From positions 496,001 to 560,000 of the forward strand of contig CAJZBQ010000028.1 of assembly GCA_914767885.1 (NCBI GenBank): a DNA stretch of 64,000 nucleotides. The letters are read 5' to 3'. The translations under genes were made by a program, and so were the position numbers. Shown here piece by piece: positions 1 through 10,245 of the stretch. The DNA comes from Blepharisma stoltei (Eukaryota; Ciliophora; Heterotrichea; Heterotrichida; Blepharismidae). Under the pieces are notes generated by a model, which saw only the letters and a program-made list of their open reading frames with translations, did no database searches and was not told the DNA's origin. Every line of letters starts with the position of its first letter. Position 1 is the stretch's first letter.

Positions 1-312
1 TAATTTTGTTTATTTAAAAAAGGGTGCATTTTAAAACATAAATTTTACAAATTAAATTTAATTTTTATTGCTAATTGGGAATTTTTTATATTTAGAAAAA
101 ACAATTTTACACTATAATCAGTTGCTCAAATTTCTGATCGACTCCCACGAGCCAAAATGGATTTCACACGTGAAAATCCAAAAAAAATTCCATTTTGGCT
201 CCTGGGAGCCGATCAGAAATAATCCCAAAAGATCATATAAATTTTTTTAAATAATAAAATTAACCCTCCGTGAGCGAAATGTTTTTTGTTCACTCATGGA
301 GGGGGTGGGGAG
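1..312. mobile_element. IES, family A, cut by the window edge
   Basis: The right end reads GTTCACTCATGGAGG...GGGGAGTAAAG, the typical end of the main IES family here, and just before it lies the inverted partner CCCTCCGTGAGCGAA (264-278). The AT-rich interior matches other copies in reverse order. A separate palindrome of about 91 bp (130-220, arms starting ATTTCTGATCG) is nested inside. The element ends at the TA at 313, directly followed by open coding sequence, so it interrupts a gene whose 5' part is outside the window. Confidence 0.75.
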
Positions 313-511
313 TAAAGAATATCTACTTGCTCCTTCAAAGATTGGCTTCTTGTATTTTGGGCTTTTATTTATTGCTGATATTACAGCCTATATGATTATT
401 GATTCAATAAAGTGCAATCCATTGAAATTCAGAGTGTATTGAGATGCAGATCTTAGTTATTTCCCAAAGGGTCTTATAGCGAAAAGAACTAGAGAAGACA
501 ATGAACAATAA
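313..511 (+). CDS. 3' end of an unknown membrane protein gene (partial)
   Basis: From the TA at the IES end an open frame of about 65 codons runs to TAA at 509-511, with one TGA read as Trp. The peptide has one strongly hydrophobic stretch (residues about 10-28: IGFLYFGLLFIADITAYMII), probably a membrane helix, and a charged tail. I do not recognise the family. The 5' part lies left of the window beyond the IES. Amino-acid composition and position directly after an IES junction suggest a real exon. Confidence 0.5.
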
Positions 512-1407
512 TTAATTTATTTATCTTTTTAAGCTTTCTCTTATTCACCCAATTTAATAAAAGTACTATTTTTTCGTTGTTAATTGTTTGTAAAATTTAT
601 AATTTTTTTTAAAAAAAATTCATAGAATTTTATTATTTATTTTTTTAAAATTTTTATACAAATTTGTTCTATGGCATGAATTAGATATATTAATTTTTAA
701 AGATTATAAGTGCAATAAATTACAAAATAACAAAAAATATTGTCAAATATTTTAATTAAAAATGTTAAAAATATTAATAGGCATTAGCTAAGGTATCATT
801 TATAAAATTTTATGTGAATCTTATTAATTTCATCTGAAATTTTTTAAAATCAAAAAGAAATTATTCTTCATTTGATGGAATTTTACAAGAATTTAAATTG
901 AACAGAATGAGAAAACATAAAAATAAATATTTTAGAAGTGCTCGAAGATATTATAAGTAATTATAATTGTAGTTAAAATCATTTATTAATTTTTTGAGAG
1001 ATTAAAAATTTATAGTAAATACATTAAGGGGCATAACTCACCTCCATCAGCGATAATTCATTTTTCCTCGCTAGTAGAGGGAGCAATTTTTTTAATATTT
1101 ATCTTTTGAAATTTAAAAAATCCCGAAAAAATTATTTATAAATTTATGCTTAAAAACGCAATAGATTTTTGAAATGTATTATTGTTTACAGCCAAAGTAG
1201 TTTTATAAAATAAATTATTTTCGTTAGAAGATTATTTTCCCCAAAATAGGAATTTTTCCAAAATTGCTTCTCACAGAAGGGCGAGTAAGAAAAAATATTA
1301 GTTTTCCTCGTTGCTAAATGAGGGAATTTATAATAAAACTAGGATTCTTTTATGGGATTTCACTAGGAAGTCAACTTGCATAATTTATTCATAAATTTAA
1401 AATAATC
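512..1407. other. AT-rich intergenic stretch with a decayed IES
   Basis: Very AT-rich. I see no gene. It contains the IES-like copy at 1034-1285; the rest shows no structure I can name. Confidence 0.5.
1034..1285. mobile_element. IES-like element, family A, diverged
   Basis: The left end is TAACTCACCTCCATCAGCGA and the right end is CTTCTCACAGAAGGGCGAGTAAG, an imperfect inverted pair of the family A type. Inside the right end is the family motif CCCCAAAATAGGAATTTTTCC. TA-to-TA length is 252 bp. No flanking coding sequence is recognised, so excision cannot be tested by frame. Confidence 0.55.
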
Positions 1408-2263
1408 ATGAATGCAAAAACAAGAGTCAGCGTGCATATCAATCCTCAATCTCCGTACTTAAAAAAAGTCTCAAATGCAATAAATTCAAACTCTCAATTA
1501 AGCAGCCACAAAAATAGGTTTATTATCAAAAAATCAGGGATTCTTAATGGAAGCTTCAATCATGCTCAGCCTGAAAAATCAGCAAAACCTCCTTTATCTC
1601 CTACTTCAGTCAATCCAAAAATCAGCCTTCCATTTGAAATAAGACCTCTTATTAAAAACGCAGCCTTTATTAAGCCTAAAGAAACTGAAGAAAACTCAAT
1701 GCTTCAGTTTACAAATGATAAAGAAAATATATTTTGCATGCCTTATGAACTCACTGACTCCCCCATTAGTAAGCAAATTTTTATTTATTGTTCAAGCTTT
1801 AATTTTTAAATAGTTAATTTAAATAGATCAAAATTTGCTTATTGGCGGGGGGAGTGAGCAAAAGAAGCCAATCCATAAAAGAAGAGTTGAAATCAAAATA
1901 ATTCCAAAGCATCGGCCAAGCACAAGACCACTGTCTGATATTTGTTTAAGAAATGAATGCAATGTGATGACTGAGCCAAGCTTCCAAAGCGAAGCAAGCT
2001 CGTTTTCGCCAGACTCCAACCACAGCGTGATTATGCAAAACACATCAATTCCCCCTAGAAGCCAAAGATTTTATGATCTTTCAAAGAAATTCAAAATAAA
2101 CCGAGATCATCTAACCCTGCAGCTTTCTAAACAGTCTAAAAGAACTCTATCACAGTGCCCCTCACTTGAAAAAGTGATCGGAAGCAGCAGAGCATTCACT
2201 CCAGACATTGGAAATTTGCCTCCTTGGGAAGAATTTTTGCATGCTCTTGATGAAATATCTTAG
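1408..2263 (+). CDS. Unknown Ser/Pro/Lys-rich protein, split by a 100-bp IES
   Basis: Two open frames (1408-1757 and 1855-2263) join in phase when 100 bp are removed, giving about 251 residues. The protein is low-complexity and basic with many Ser, Pro and Lys and no domain I recognise. It contains a KEN tripeptide (in NDKENIF), which also occurs in the next gene (GKENIF). KEN can be an APC/C degron, but here that is only a possibility. The start is the first ATG after an AT-rich leader and the stop is TAG. The next gene follows after only 29 bp on the same strand. Confidence 0.6.
1755..1854. mobile_element. 100-bp IES with TGA instead of TA at both ends
   Basis: The ends are TGACTCCCCC and GGGGGGAGTGA, with longer inverted similarity (AAGCAAATTTT near both ends). 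Removing exactly 100 bp between the two TGA copies rejoins the flanking frames (CTC ACT GAG CAA). Neighbouring IESs have TTACTCC or CTAACTCC here, so TA seems replaced by GA on the left and TG on the right. Confidence 0.7.
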
Positions 2264-2292
2264 AATTTAATTTATTTAATTTTTGAATTATA

Positions 2293-2634
2293 ATGGCAAA
2301 TTTGAAAATCCCTGGCAACCAGTCAGAAGAAGAACACACTCTAGATAATCAAGAATTAGGCTCACCATCATTTTTCTTTGAATCTCCTATTCAATTCGCT
2401 TCCAAATCAAACCTTAGCTACAGTCCCTCAAACGATTTTCTTTCATCTGTCACATCTCCAAAAACACAGGATCTTCCTTTGACTACTGAACTGATGGCGA
2501 AGCAACTCCATGAAGCAATTAACCAACACAAAGTTGCTTTCAGTAGAAAATGTGATAAAATCAAGCAAGAAATTCAATCGCTTTTATCTGAAGATGGAAA
2601 AGAAAATATTTTTCGAGCTCCTGAAAAGGACTAA
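2293..2634 (+). CDS. Unknown 113-residue acidic protein
   Basis: A single open frame ending in TAA encodes 113 residues. The N-terminal two thirds is Ser/Asn-rich and probably disordered. The C-terminal part (about residues 70-105) is a charged helix-like segment and includes GKENIF. No family recognised. It sits 29 bp after the previous gene on the same strand and shares the KENIF motif with it; the intervening TAG argues for separate genes. Confidence 0.5.
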   Translation: MANLKIPGNQSEEEHTLDNQELGSPSFFFESPIQFASKSNLSYSPSNDFLSSVTSPKTQDLPLTTELMAKQLHEAINQHKVAFSRKCDKIKQEIQSLLSEDGKENIFRAPEKD

Positions 2635-3069
2635 TAAATTAAATAGTTTTGAATCCAAACTGTGTTTAGGTGCAGTCTTTTTCTTTTTAAAATGATATTT
2701 TTTGACTATTTTAATAAAATCTACTAGGCTCTTCATGTGGCTAATTACTGAGCCCTCCTGAAATTTAGGTGCTAAATAAATAAAAGCACAAGCAATAGCA
2801 TATTATATAATATTTTAGGGAGATAAAATTGCTAATTAATTTATTTAAAAGCAGAAATAGATTTCACGCAAGAGATATTTTTAAAATAAATTTTATTTTT
2901 AAATCATAAGCTTCCATTATTTTAATTTCAACAAAATCAATTCTAGAAAGCGCAGAACTCGCTAGGTAGCACTTATAATGCTTATCCCTCGTGCACTAGA
3001 AAGTACGTATTTTAATAAGTATCTTTAATAGCTGAAATATTGAATGTTTGCCATTATTATCATATAATT
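2635..3069. other. Intergenic, nothing recognised
   Basis: AT-rich spacer of about 435 bp. I see no gene, repeat or IES end in it. Confidence 0.5.
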
Positions 3070-3343
3070 ATGCTTCGCATACCAAGAGCTATTGGAGTAC
3101 TTACCAAGGCACCATTTCGAGCTTATGGAGGAGAAGTTCCACGTAACTTTAAATTTAGATGAACTATCAGACCACGCTGAACATCATGGACACCATCACG
3201 CTGCACCTTCCAAAGAATTGGTAATTGTTATCTAGTTAGATGGAATTGAAGAACTAAAGAAGTTTCTAGCGACCTTGCCTCCTCGTAACTACGACCCTGT
3301 AGTCAACGAGTACTTAGAACGCTGCAAGAAGGGGATCCTCTAA
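3070..3343 (+). CDS. Small, probably mitochondrial protein with 16- and 15-nt introns
   Basis: No single frame is open. Removing a 16-nt intron (3143-3158, GTAACTTTAAATTTAG) and a 15-nt intron (3221-3235, GTAATTGTTATCTAG) gives one 80-residue protein ending in TAA. The N-terminus (MLRIPRAIGVLTKAPFRAYG) is basic and amphipathic like a mitochondrial presequence. A His-rich stretch (HAEHHGHHH) follows, then a helical tail ending in LERCKKGIL. I do not recognise the family; a mitochondrial complex subunit is possible. Both introns match the tiny introns known from heterotrichs. Confidence 0.65.
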
Positions 3344-3389
3344 ACTAACTTCTTTGATTAAGATTAATCAACTAATTTCCTTTAAAATA

Positions 3390-6300
3390 TTAACTTCCTT
3401 GCGTAAAATTGCGCTGGAAAAAGAAACTCGGGTCTGTAAGCTGCGGAGCGTGGCCTGCTTCCCCAGAGAAGGCAAAGCCTGTGTGTCTTCTTCTCAATTG
3501 ATACAAAGCTTGCTGGGCAGTCTCCATCTCATCTGGAGGAAGCGCTTCTGGGACTTGGTCAGATTCTTCTGAAGAAACTGAGGACTCTTCATCAGTAGCG
3601 TGAGCAACAGCTTCTAATGGCTTAGACTTGGCGAGATCTCTGAGCACTTTGAATCTTCGGATGATAGGCTGAATAAAGAAGCCTCCATATATTAGTACAA
3701 CTATTGAAATATATGTGTTTGGGTTTACTATAAGTTTGTTTAAACTTCCTTTTCCTTCATAGTTATCTAGCCAGCTCAACATTGGCAGAATCTCGGTGAT
3801 GAAAGCTGCAGACAAGACAAAACAAAGCACACTAATGAAAATTACAGAGAGGCTGAACCAGAAATGGGAGTAACTGAATAGGATGACTTTTATGTTGGCG
3901 TATAACACGACCATACCATAAACTAGCACTGAAGCTGTCCACATTCCGCTGATTAGGCCTGTTTCTTTCAGTCCTGATACATAGCAAATTGCCCACACAC
4001 AAACACCTACGATAATTGCTGATTGTAAGACTGCTTCTAGTATCCAAGCCCAGAAGACGTCTGTGCTGAATAATTCACCTTTCAGGCCTATTTTATAGTA
4101 CTTTGGCTCTGACTCCAGAACTTCATAAGGGATTTCTCGATCAAACATAGCGTAAATGCAAATGGGCATGGCTGTGAAAATCATGTTATAGAGCTGGTAA
4201 AGCCAAGTGTTATATAGAGTTGCCCGATGATGGCGCTCAATGCGCCATCATCGGGCAACGCCGAAAAGGGCTCCACACGGGAAATGGGTTCCACGTGTGG
4301 AGCCCTTTTTGACACGTGGAGAATCCTCACTTCCACGCGCCAAAAAGGGCTCCACACGTGGAGCCCATTTCCCGTGTGAAGCCCTTTCTGGTGTTGCCCG
4401 ATGATGGCGCATTGAGCGCCATCATCGGGCAACCACTATAGAATGGTTGGCCTGAAAAGGCTGAAAATATCCCATAAAAGAACAGTGGCATAACTAGGAG
4501 CACATTTTTGTAGAAGTTGTAGCAAATCAGTGTTGAGTTTTTTCTGTACGACTCTCGGCCATGGACAAACATAAGTCTCTGTAAATAACAAAACTGCCCA
4601 ATAGAATAGTCTGAAGCCCTAACAGCTTGAGCTCCTTCTAGCCCAGCGATCCCAATTCCTACATGAGCAGCAGTGATCATATTAACATCATTTGCTCCAT
4701 CGCCAATGCTAACTTCCTTCATATTAAAATAAGTTAGTTAGTTAATTAGTTTTAAAAGGTCATACGTGGGCGAACCAGCGGACCTCAACACCTCAGCTCG
4801 AAAGACGACTCCCTGTCTGGTTCTGATGTGGCCATACTCCCAGGCCAGACGCCATCTTGATTTCTGGTCAAAACCTGTCCAAGGGATCAGCTTCTTTGGA
4901 CAGAGCCACTTCTGTCTGAGTGCCCCGATGGTCCCGATGAAGGAAGACCATGTGGTAGGAAAAACCTGTCTAGCCCATCTGGCAGGGACAGGGAAAACCT
5001 TCGGGGGAGAAATAAAACTTCCCTCTTCGGCACGGCTTCCCCACAACTGAAGGCCTACTTAAACAGGAATGAGACCTGTATCTTCAGCTTCATCAGCAAT
5101 GGGTCCTACCAGCTCCATAGGAGGTGCGCCTCGGAGTCCAATTTCCGTCAACGTCACCATTTTATTTCTTTTTTATATTAAAATAAGGCTTAAATTATTA
5201 AAATAAATAAAGATTTTTAGATTTTTGCTATTAATTTAGAAGAAGTAAGAGTTTTTGCTCCTTTCTTGTTGTCTTTAATTAATTTTACAATGTCTGCTTT
5301 TTGCTGTGGAGTTACTCTGCAAGCCAAAACAACATTACAAAAATCGGTAACTTTTAAGAGGAGTGTTTTATTGTCCCCTCTCATTGCTTTAAATAAGGAT
5401 TCTCCAGTTATAACCAAGGCGAACTTTACATTTGGCTCTGCTTGGTGTGCCTTAATCCCTTGGTTCAGCTCTGCAGTAACATCTTCAGTATGCGAGCCTT
5501 GCACAATAATTCTGACCATATCACTGGTTAATAAGTTGCAGGAAAATCCAATATTGATTGCAGTCTCCATCTTGTCTCCAGTCAAAACCCAGACTTTAAC
5601 ACCTGCATTTCTCAGTTTCTGAATTGTTTCAGGAACTTTATCTTGGAGCTTGTCCTCTATTGCTGTAGCGCCCAATAAGGATAAATTAGTCTCTATTAAT
5701 TCTCCGACTTCTCCTATTCTTTGTTCTCTATTTAATATATCCTGCATCGCTTCTACAAATTTTGCGTTCCATTCTTGGTATTCGCTTTCAGTCAAGTCTC
5801 TGGAAGCCAACACCAAGGTCCTCAGCCCTTCATTTGCGTAGTCTTCCAAGTTTTGCCAAGTTTTATCGATTACATCAGAATTCACAAGTTTTGGCTTTAA
5901 AATTGTATCAGCACCTTTGCAGAAGATTTTTATTTTACCGTTGGGAAGTCTAACTACAACTGACATGCGCTTTCTGTCACTGGTGAACTCAAGGACGTTG
6001 AGAATTTGGATTTTTATGATGTCCTCTTGGATTCTCACCATTGCGTTTAAGTTGCTATCTCTGCCAATGAATTCATAACCAAAAAACTTTGCACAGTTCA
6101 CAAGAGCCAGCTCATCAGGCGAGCTAGCTTTATATATGATTTTCCCTTCTTTTTCTTCTGTGATGATTGTGTGGCAGGTGGCTAAGAGGATCATGACATC
6201 AATAGCATGCTCTTCTCTTGGGTCAAACCTCGAGTCGACAAAATCTACATGAGGGATTTTCCCAGGCCCTGTGAAACGATCTTCAGTTCCATATGAGATC

Positions 6301-7565
6301 CCGTTTATCGAAATTTTTCGAAACTCCATGATGTTGCAAGTCAAAGTTCCTGTTTTATCTGAAAAGACATAGCTGATTTGCCCTAGCTCTTCGTTGAGAT
6401 TTGAGCTCTGAACTCCAGCTGAAATATCATTGGGCTCGTAATACAATTTTAAATCCCACGCAATAAATACAGCCTGAAGATATTTAACCATTTCTAACGT
6501 CACTATCAAAGAAATAGGCACAAAGTTAGTAAAAATAAGCATCCAAGTGAAGAATTGAATCACAAAGGCTACCAGAGGATCATTATTCTGATAATCCAAA
6601 TCCAAATACATATAAGTCTGATCTTTGTTCTCTTTGAACCATATTGCATAATACGCAGCACATCCTGAACAAAGAGCAAGTTGCATTAGAAAAATAAAAA
6701 CAATCTGTCTATTCATCTGAAGCTCTAGGCTAGAAAACTTTTTCCTTGACTTTGAAGAATTCAGCATAATTTTTGACTCATGCCCAGTGTAGACTACAAG
6801 TCCAGTGATCCATTCTGTATTCTTTAACGAGCTTCCTCTCAGCAAAAATTGTTCGTTACCAACCGGCACAGTTGAGTTCCCAATTTGTATGAGCCCATTA
6901 AATACATAAATCGCAGGATTTGGGTCTTCACATCTCAGCTGGCTCTGAAAAGCATCATAGTTTGCAGGATTTTGAAACATTTCGTGAGATTCTTTATGGG
7001 CAAGCTTATGTTTCAAATTAGTTTCTCCATCAAGATTTTTCGTTTCAATATAACATATGCCCTTTACATCGCTAGAAGAGAGTAATAAAATATCTGCAGG
7101 GAAAAACTCGTCTTTGTTTACCTTGACAATATCTCCGACCTTTATATTTTGCCACCTGACGCTTACCCATTCTCCTTCATGTCTTTTGAGAGTGTATCTC
7201 ATGTTTTCTTCTTTATCTGATCGTCGTCTTTTTAAATCTTCTAATAAATCTTTGACTGCACTAACAGAGAGCACCAGGGTTAAGGGCATTAAGATATTTG
7301 GGACTCCACCTGATATAGAGATTTGAGGAATAGACTGGAGAATGGCTACAATTATGAAATAGATGTTTGCAAGTTTCTTGAATTGTTCTCATAAATTTTT
7401 GGGTAAGAAAGTTATGCAATTATACTTGCATGTACTGATTTTATTTGGCTTGTAATGGTTTGGTTCTGGCACTGGAACTTTAAATACTCTTTGGGTGGTT
7501 ACTATAGCTGAGGTTCTGCGCTGAAGTCTTTGGTTGTCACGCTCTTCTAATAGAGGGTCATTCAT
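3390..7565 (-). CDS. P4-type ATPase, phospholipid flippase
   Basis: It would move phospholipids to the cytosolic leaflet. Start ATG at 7565; two insertions (4710-5245 and 4213-4438) must be removed, giving 1,137 residues, usual for P4-ATPases. Visible motifs are an actuator DGETNLK, the P4-specific PISL membrane motif, the phosphorylation site DKTGTLT, the nucleotide-domain KGAD and the hinge GDGAND. The hinge is split by the IES: excision at TA rebuilds TLSIGDGANDVN. The second excision rebuilds SGQPFYNTWLYQLYNMIFT, typical of the C-terminal membrane domain. UGA is Trp at NLWEQF. The C-terminal tail is Ser/Glu-rich. Which lipid it moves cannot be read from the sequence. Confidence 0.93.
4213..4438. 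mobile_element. 226-bp palindromic MITE/IES inside the flippase gene
   Basis: The ends are TATAGAGTTGCCCGATGATGG and, inverted, TATAGTGGTTGCCCGATG. Each end folds into its own hairpin around GATGGCGC/GCGCCATC, and the whole element is a larger palindrome (CCACGTGTGGAGCCC arms). Removing 226 bp from TA to TA rejoins the flippase frame. The copine insertion (31459-31684) has the same length and design but different arm sequence. Confidence 0.9.
4710..5245. mobile_element. 536-bp IES in the flippase hinge motif, with nested SINE-like insert
   Basis: TA at 4710 and at 5246. Removal of 536 bp joins ACT CT and TA GC into T-L-S-I-G-D-G, the canonical P-type ATPase hinge. Only about 80 bp of AT-rich DNA belong to the original IES; the rest is the nested insert at 4734-5174. 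Confidence 0.88.
4734..5174 (-). mobile_element. SINE-like GC-rich insert nested in an IES
   Basis: Flanked by a perfect 13-bp direct repeat ATATTAAAATAAG (4721-4733 and 5175-5187), as expected of a target-site duplication. On the minus strand it begins with AAAATGGTGACG and ends in a short CTAA-type repeat (TTAGTTAGTTAATTAG on +). GC content is far above the surroundings. It has open stretches but no protein I recognise. Confidence 0.7.
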
Positions 7566-7628
7566 ATTATAAAATAAATAAGTAAAAATTACTGATAAAA
7601 TTGAAAATTTTGATATTGTGTTAATTTA

Positions 7629-8165
7629 GCTATAATTAAAAGATGGCGTCTTCGTCTGGGCATGGCCTCCCGGCCATGCAGCCTCGACTCATATTTTAAT
7701 TATATCCGGCAAGGTTTTTACCATTCTAGAGATGGACGGCAATATTAGGTAAGCAATTCTGGTTGGGTTCAGAGCCTAGTACTAGTCTAATCTCAGGGGT
7801 GGATTTTTCCTCGTGGGGAAGGAGGGCACGGAGTTGGAAAGGGGAAGCTCAGCAGAGTCCTTTGGAACAATCGGGCAACTCTCTAGCGTGAAACTGGGCG
7901 TTACGTCCCAGGCTACGTGCTTTTCCTTTTTGCCGAAAGCTGACAGAAAATCCTTTTTTTGGGTTTTCGGAAAAGCAACCCATGTAACAAGCAAGTAGCT
8001 CATCCATGAACCTCGAAGCCGGAATACTTTTCCCAAGGAGCACCCTGGTGATCGAAGCAGGCCATCCCCAGCGACCTGTGGGCCCGATGCAACGAAGGTG
8101 AAGTGATAGTACCTGGGGTTGTCACCCCGTAGTGGACGTTAAACGTTATAAATTCTATAAGATAA
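7629..8165 (+). mobile_element. SINE-like insert, copy 1 of a 530-bp family
   Basis: Begins near AAAAGATGGCGTCTTCGTC, with a hairpin GGCATGGCC/GGCCATGC, and ends in an AT-rich tail. The 17-bp repeat GATATTGTGTTAATTTA flan­ks it (7612-7628 and 8166-8182). The first about 330 bp are close to the minus-strand copy at 47115-47647; the 3' parts differ except for the last GACGTTAARCG. It carries the shared core GAAACTGGGCGTTACGTCC (about 7891-7909). It lies just upstream of the flippase start. Confidence 0.75.
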
Positions 8166-8182
8166 GATATTGTGTTAATTTA

Positions 8183-8445
8183 ATTAATAAGTAAGATAAC
8201 TCTTAAATAGCTTGTCCTCTGTTTTCTGAAGCTTCACACGTCAGAACAACTTCGGCAATAAGCACAGATTGGCAGTTATACAACCGTTAGAACTTCTGCC
8301 GCCTCCTATTTCAAAGAACACTCTTCTTCCACAATCAAGTTCCAGTACATAGGGCCTCTATTTGGAAAACTCTCACTAGAGCCGAAGTTCTTCTTCTCTG
8401 AGCCCTTTGTCATGGAACTACCCTTATTAGAACACCTCCATTTTA
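8183..8445 (-). mobile_element. Second SINE-like insert at the same target site
   Basis: GC-rich block directly next to the previous insert. A third copy of ATTGTGTTAATTTA (8446-8459) closes it. On the minus strand it starts with AAAATGGAGGTG and ends AT-rich, the same layout as the other inserts but with different sequence. Confidence 0.55.
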
Positions 8446-8459
8446 ATTGTGTTAATTTA

Positions 8460-9101
8460 ATAAACTCCGAGGAATTATTATGATATTTTAACGTTGAATT
8501 CTAAGTTTATTTATTGAAATTAGAAATTAAAAGAAATCAAAAGTGTCTTTAATTTTGAGCCTGTGTCTACAATCAAACCAATATTTTATAATAAAATAGT
8601 GGATCTCTATTACCAATAAATTAGAGGTTTTTTTGAAATTATAAAATGACATTTTAACCATTTTATAATATTTTTGAATTTATACACTAACTTTCACATT
8701 TTAAATAACAGCAAAATGAGATAAATTCTTAGCATCCTTAATGTAGACATAATAATTTTAAATTCTTCTAATTAATTTTTATAATCTAAAAAATGCTATT
8801 TTATATATCGGCTTTACCTTTAACGCTTGCTTTTCTAAATTTATATTTAAAAAATTTAAATTAGTTATGAACTTTCAGATAAATAACTATGAGAAAAAAT
8901 GGATGCCCTAAAATTAATATAAATCCATTACCTGAAGAAATCTCTTAAACATTTGCTCATTTGATTTAATATTTAATAGTTTCATATTTAAAAGCATTTA
9001 AAGGTTTACAAATAAGCATTGATTTCAGGCTTCTTATAAACATAGTGCACAAGTGAATTTAATTAACAACGGGGGGTTATTTCGTAAAAACATAAATTAA
9101 A
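8460..9101. other. AT-rich intergenic stretch
   Basis: Nothing recognisable apart from very high AT content; presumably contains the upstream region of the HP1-like gene. Confidence 0.5.
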
Positions 9102-9530
9102 ATGTCAATAAGGACAAAGGCAGCTGATAGAAAAGAACCAGAAGTGATTCTAAGCAGCAAAGAGGTATCAGGAAGCAAACTCTACCAAGTGAAATGGAAA
9201 GGACTACCAGAAGAAGACTGCACATGGGAACCAAAAAGCCACCTACAAAATTTCTGGGAACTTATTGAAGATTATGAAGCTAAAAAGCCGAAACCAATTA
9301 AAAAGTCAAGTGTGAGGAGGAAAGGAAGCTTTACAATGGATGATGAGCCAAAAAGTGTAACTCAGATTATATATAACCCAGAAACAAATCAAATTCTTGG
9401 AGAAGTTGAATGAAAATCTGGAGAACTGTTAAACACAGTTTATCCCTTAGAAGTTCTACACGAAAACTGTCCAATCTTGATGTGTGAGCTTTATTATTCG
9501 TACTTAAAATTCACATACAAACCTGCATAA
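9102..9530 (+). CDS. HP1-like protein: chromodomain plus chromoshadow-like C-terminus
   Basis: 142 residues when TGA at 9411 is read as Trp (GEVEWKSGE); stop TAA at 9528. The chromodomain (about residues 12-60) has YQVKWKGLPEEDCTWEP, including the aromatic residues that cage methyl-lysine. After a short basic linker (KKSSVRRKGS) the C-terminal half (about 85-142) ends ILMCELYYSYLKFTYKP, resembling a chromoshadow fold, which mediates dimerisation in HP1. A role in heterochromatin or small-RNA guided germline chromatin is plausible but inferred. A paralogue with the same layout is at 11710-12234. Confidence 0.85.
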
Positions 9531-10245
9531 TCAATGTTTAATTTAGCTAAATGAATTTTAGGTCCTAAAGCTTTGGATAGTAGCATCTTAACTTGATGAT
9601 TATTATCTTATTAATTTTGCCTAATCAATAAATTGCGTTTTGACTTTATAAGAAAGCCTATATCGTCGATGTAAAATTAATTAATATTTGGAACTTTAAG
9701 TTAATAAAATCTGCAAAAATCTTTGCTTTAGCTTTTTAAAGAGCTAAAATCTAAAAGATTTAGAAGGCTGGTATCTTCATTTAAATTTATATTTATTTCG
9801 GGATTTATGCTAAATAATAAGATACATAATTGTAGATTTCTTGAGATTTAATTAATTTAGAAATGTCAGATTATGTTCTAAAAATGGAAAAATTAATGGA
9901 TTTTTTCTCATTTTTCTATTATGAGGTTAAGGTAAATAAGAGAATTCTCTTATGTAAAAATATCAGGTAATCAGCAGCAAGGGTGCATAGCTTTATGACC
10001 TGATCATTTGGGTATGTTGATAGTCTTAGAATTTTTCTGCTTCTATATATAGGCGAACACACGTAGCAGCCAATTTAAATTTGGCGAAAGTTGTCAGGTA
10101 AGATATACAGCCAACCAAGGACCAGAAATTATGCATGTATGAATGTCACTTTAAATGTTAGAATAGCCATATGCCGCCAGTTGGATTAATCCCTATTTTG
10201 GGAGTAGACATTAGGCACTTAAATACCTAAAATTAATTGAAATTT
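9531..10245. other. Intergenic with an unexplained GC-richer block (about 9960-10220)
   Basis: The block stands out from AT-rich surroundings, has no open frame and no clear target duplication. It could be an old SINE-like insert or an RNA gene; I cannot decide. It ends 25-30 bp before the ataxin-3-like start. Confidence 0.35.

Noticed and set aside
4722-4722. ATG as start of the C-terminal flippase half
   Set aside because: It lies inside the IES; excision at 4710/5246 joins the real coding sequence upstream.
4738-5046. 102-codon open frame on the minus strand
   Set aside because: It lies within the SINE-like insert inside the flippase IES, has no family resemblance and follows from the insert's high GC content.
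5266-7085. Plus-strand open frames opposite the flippase
   Set aside because: Shadows of the minus-strand coding sequence without family resemblance.
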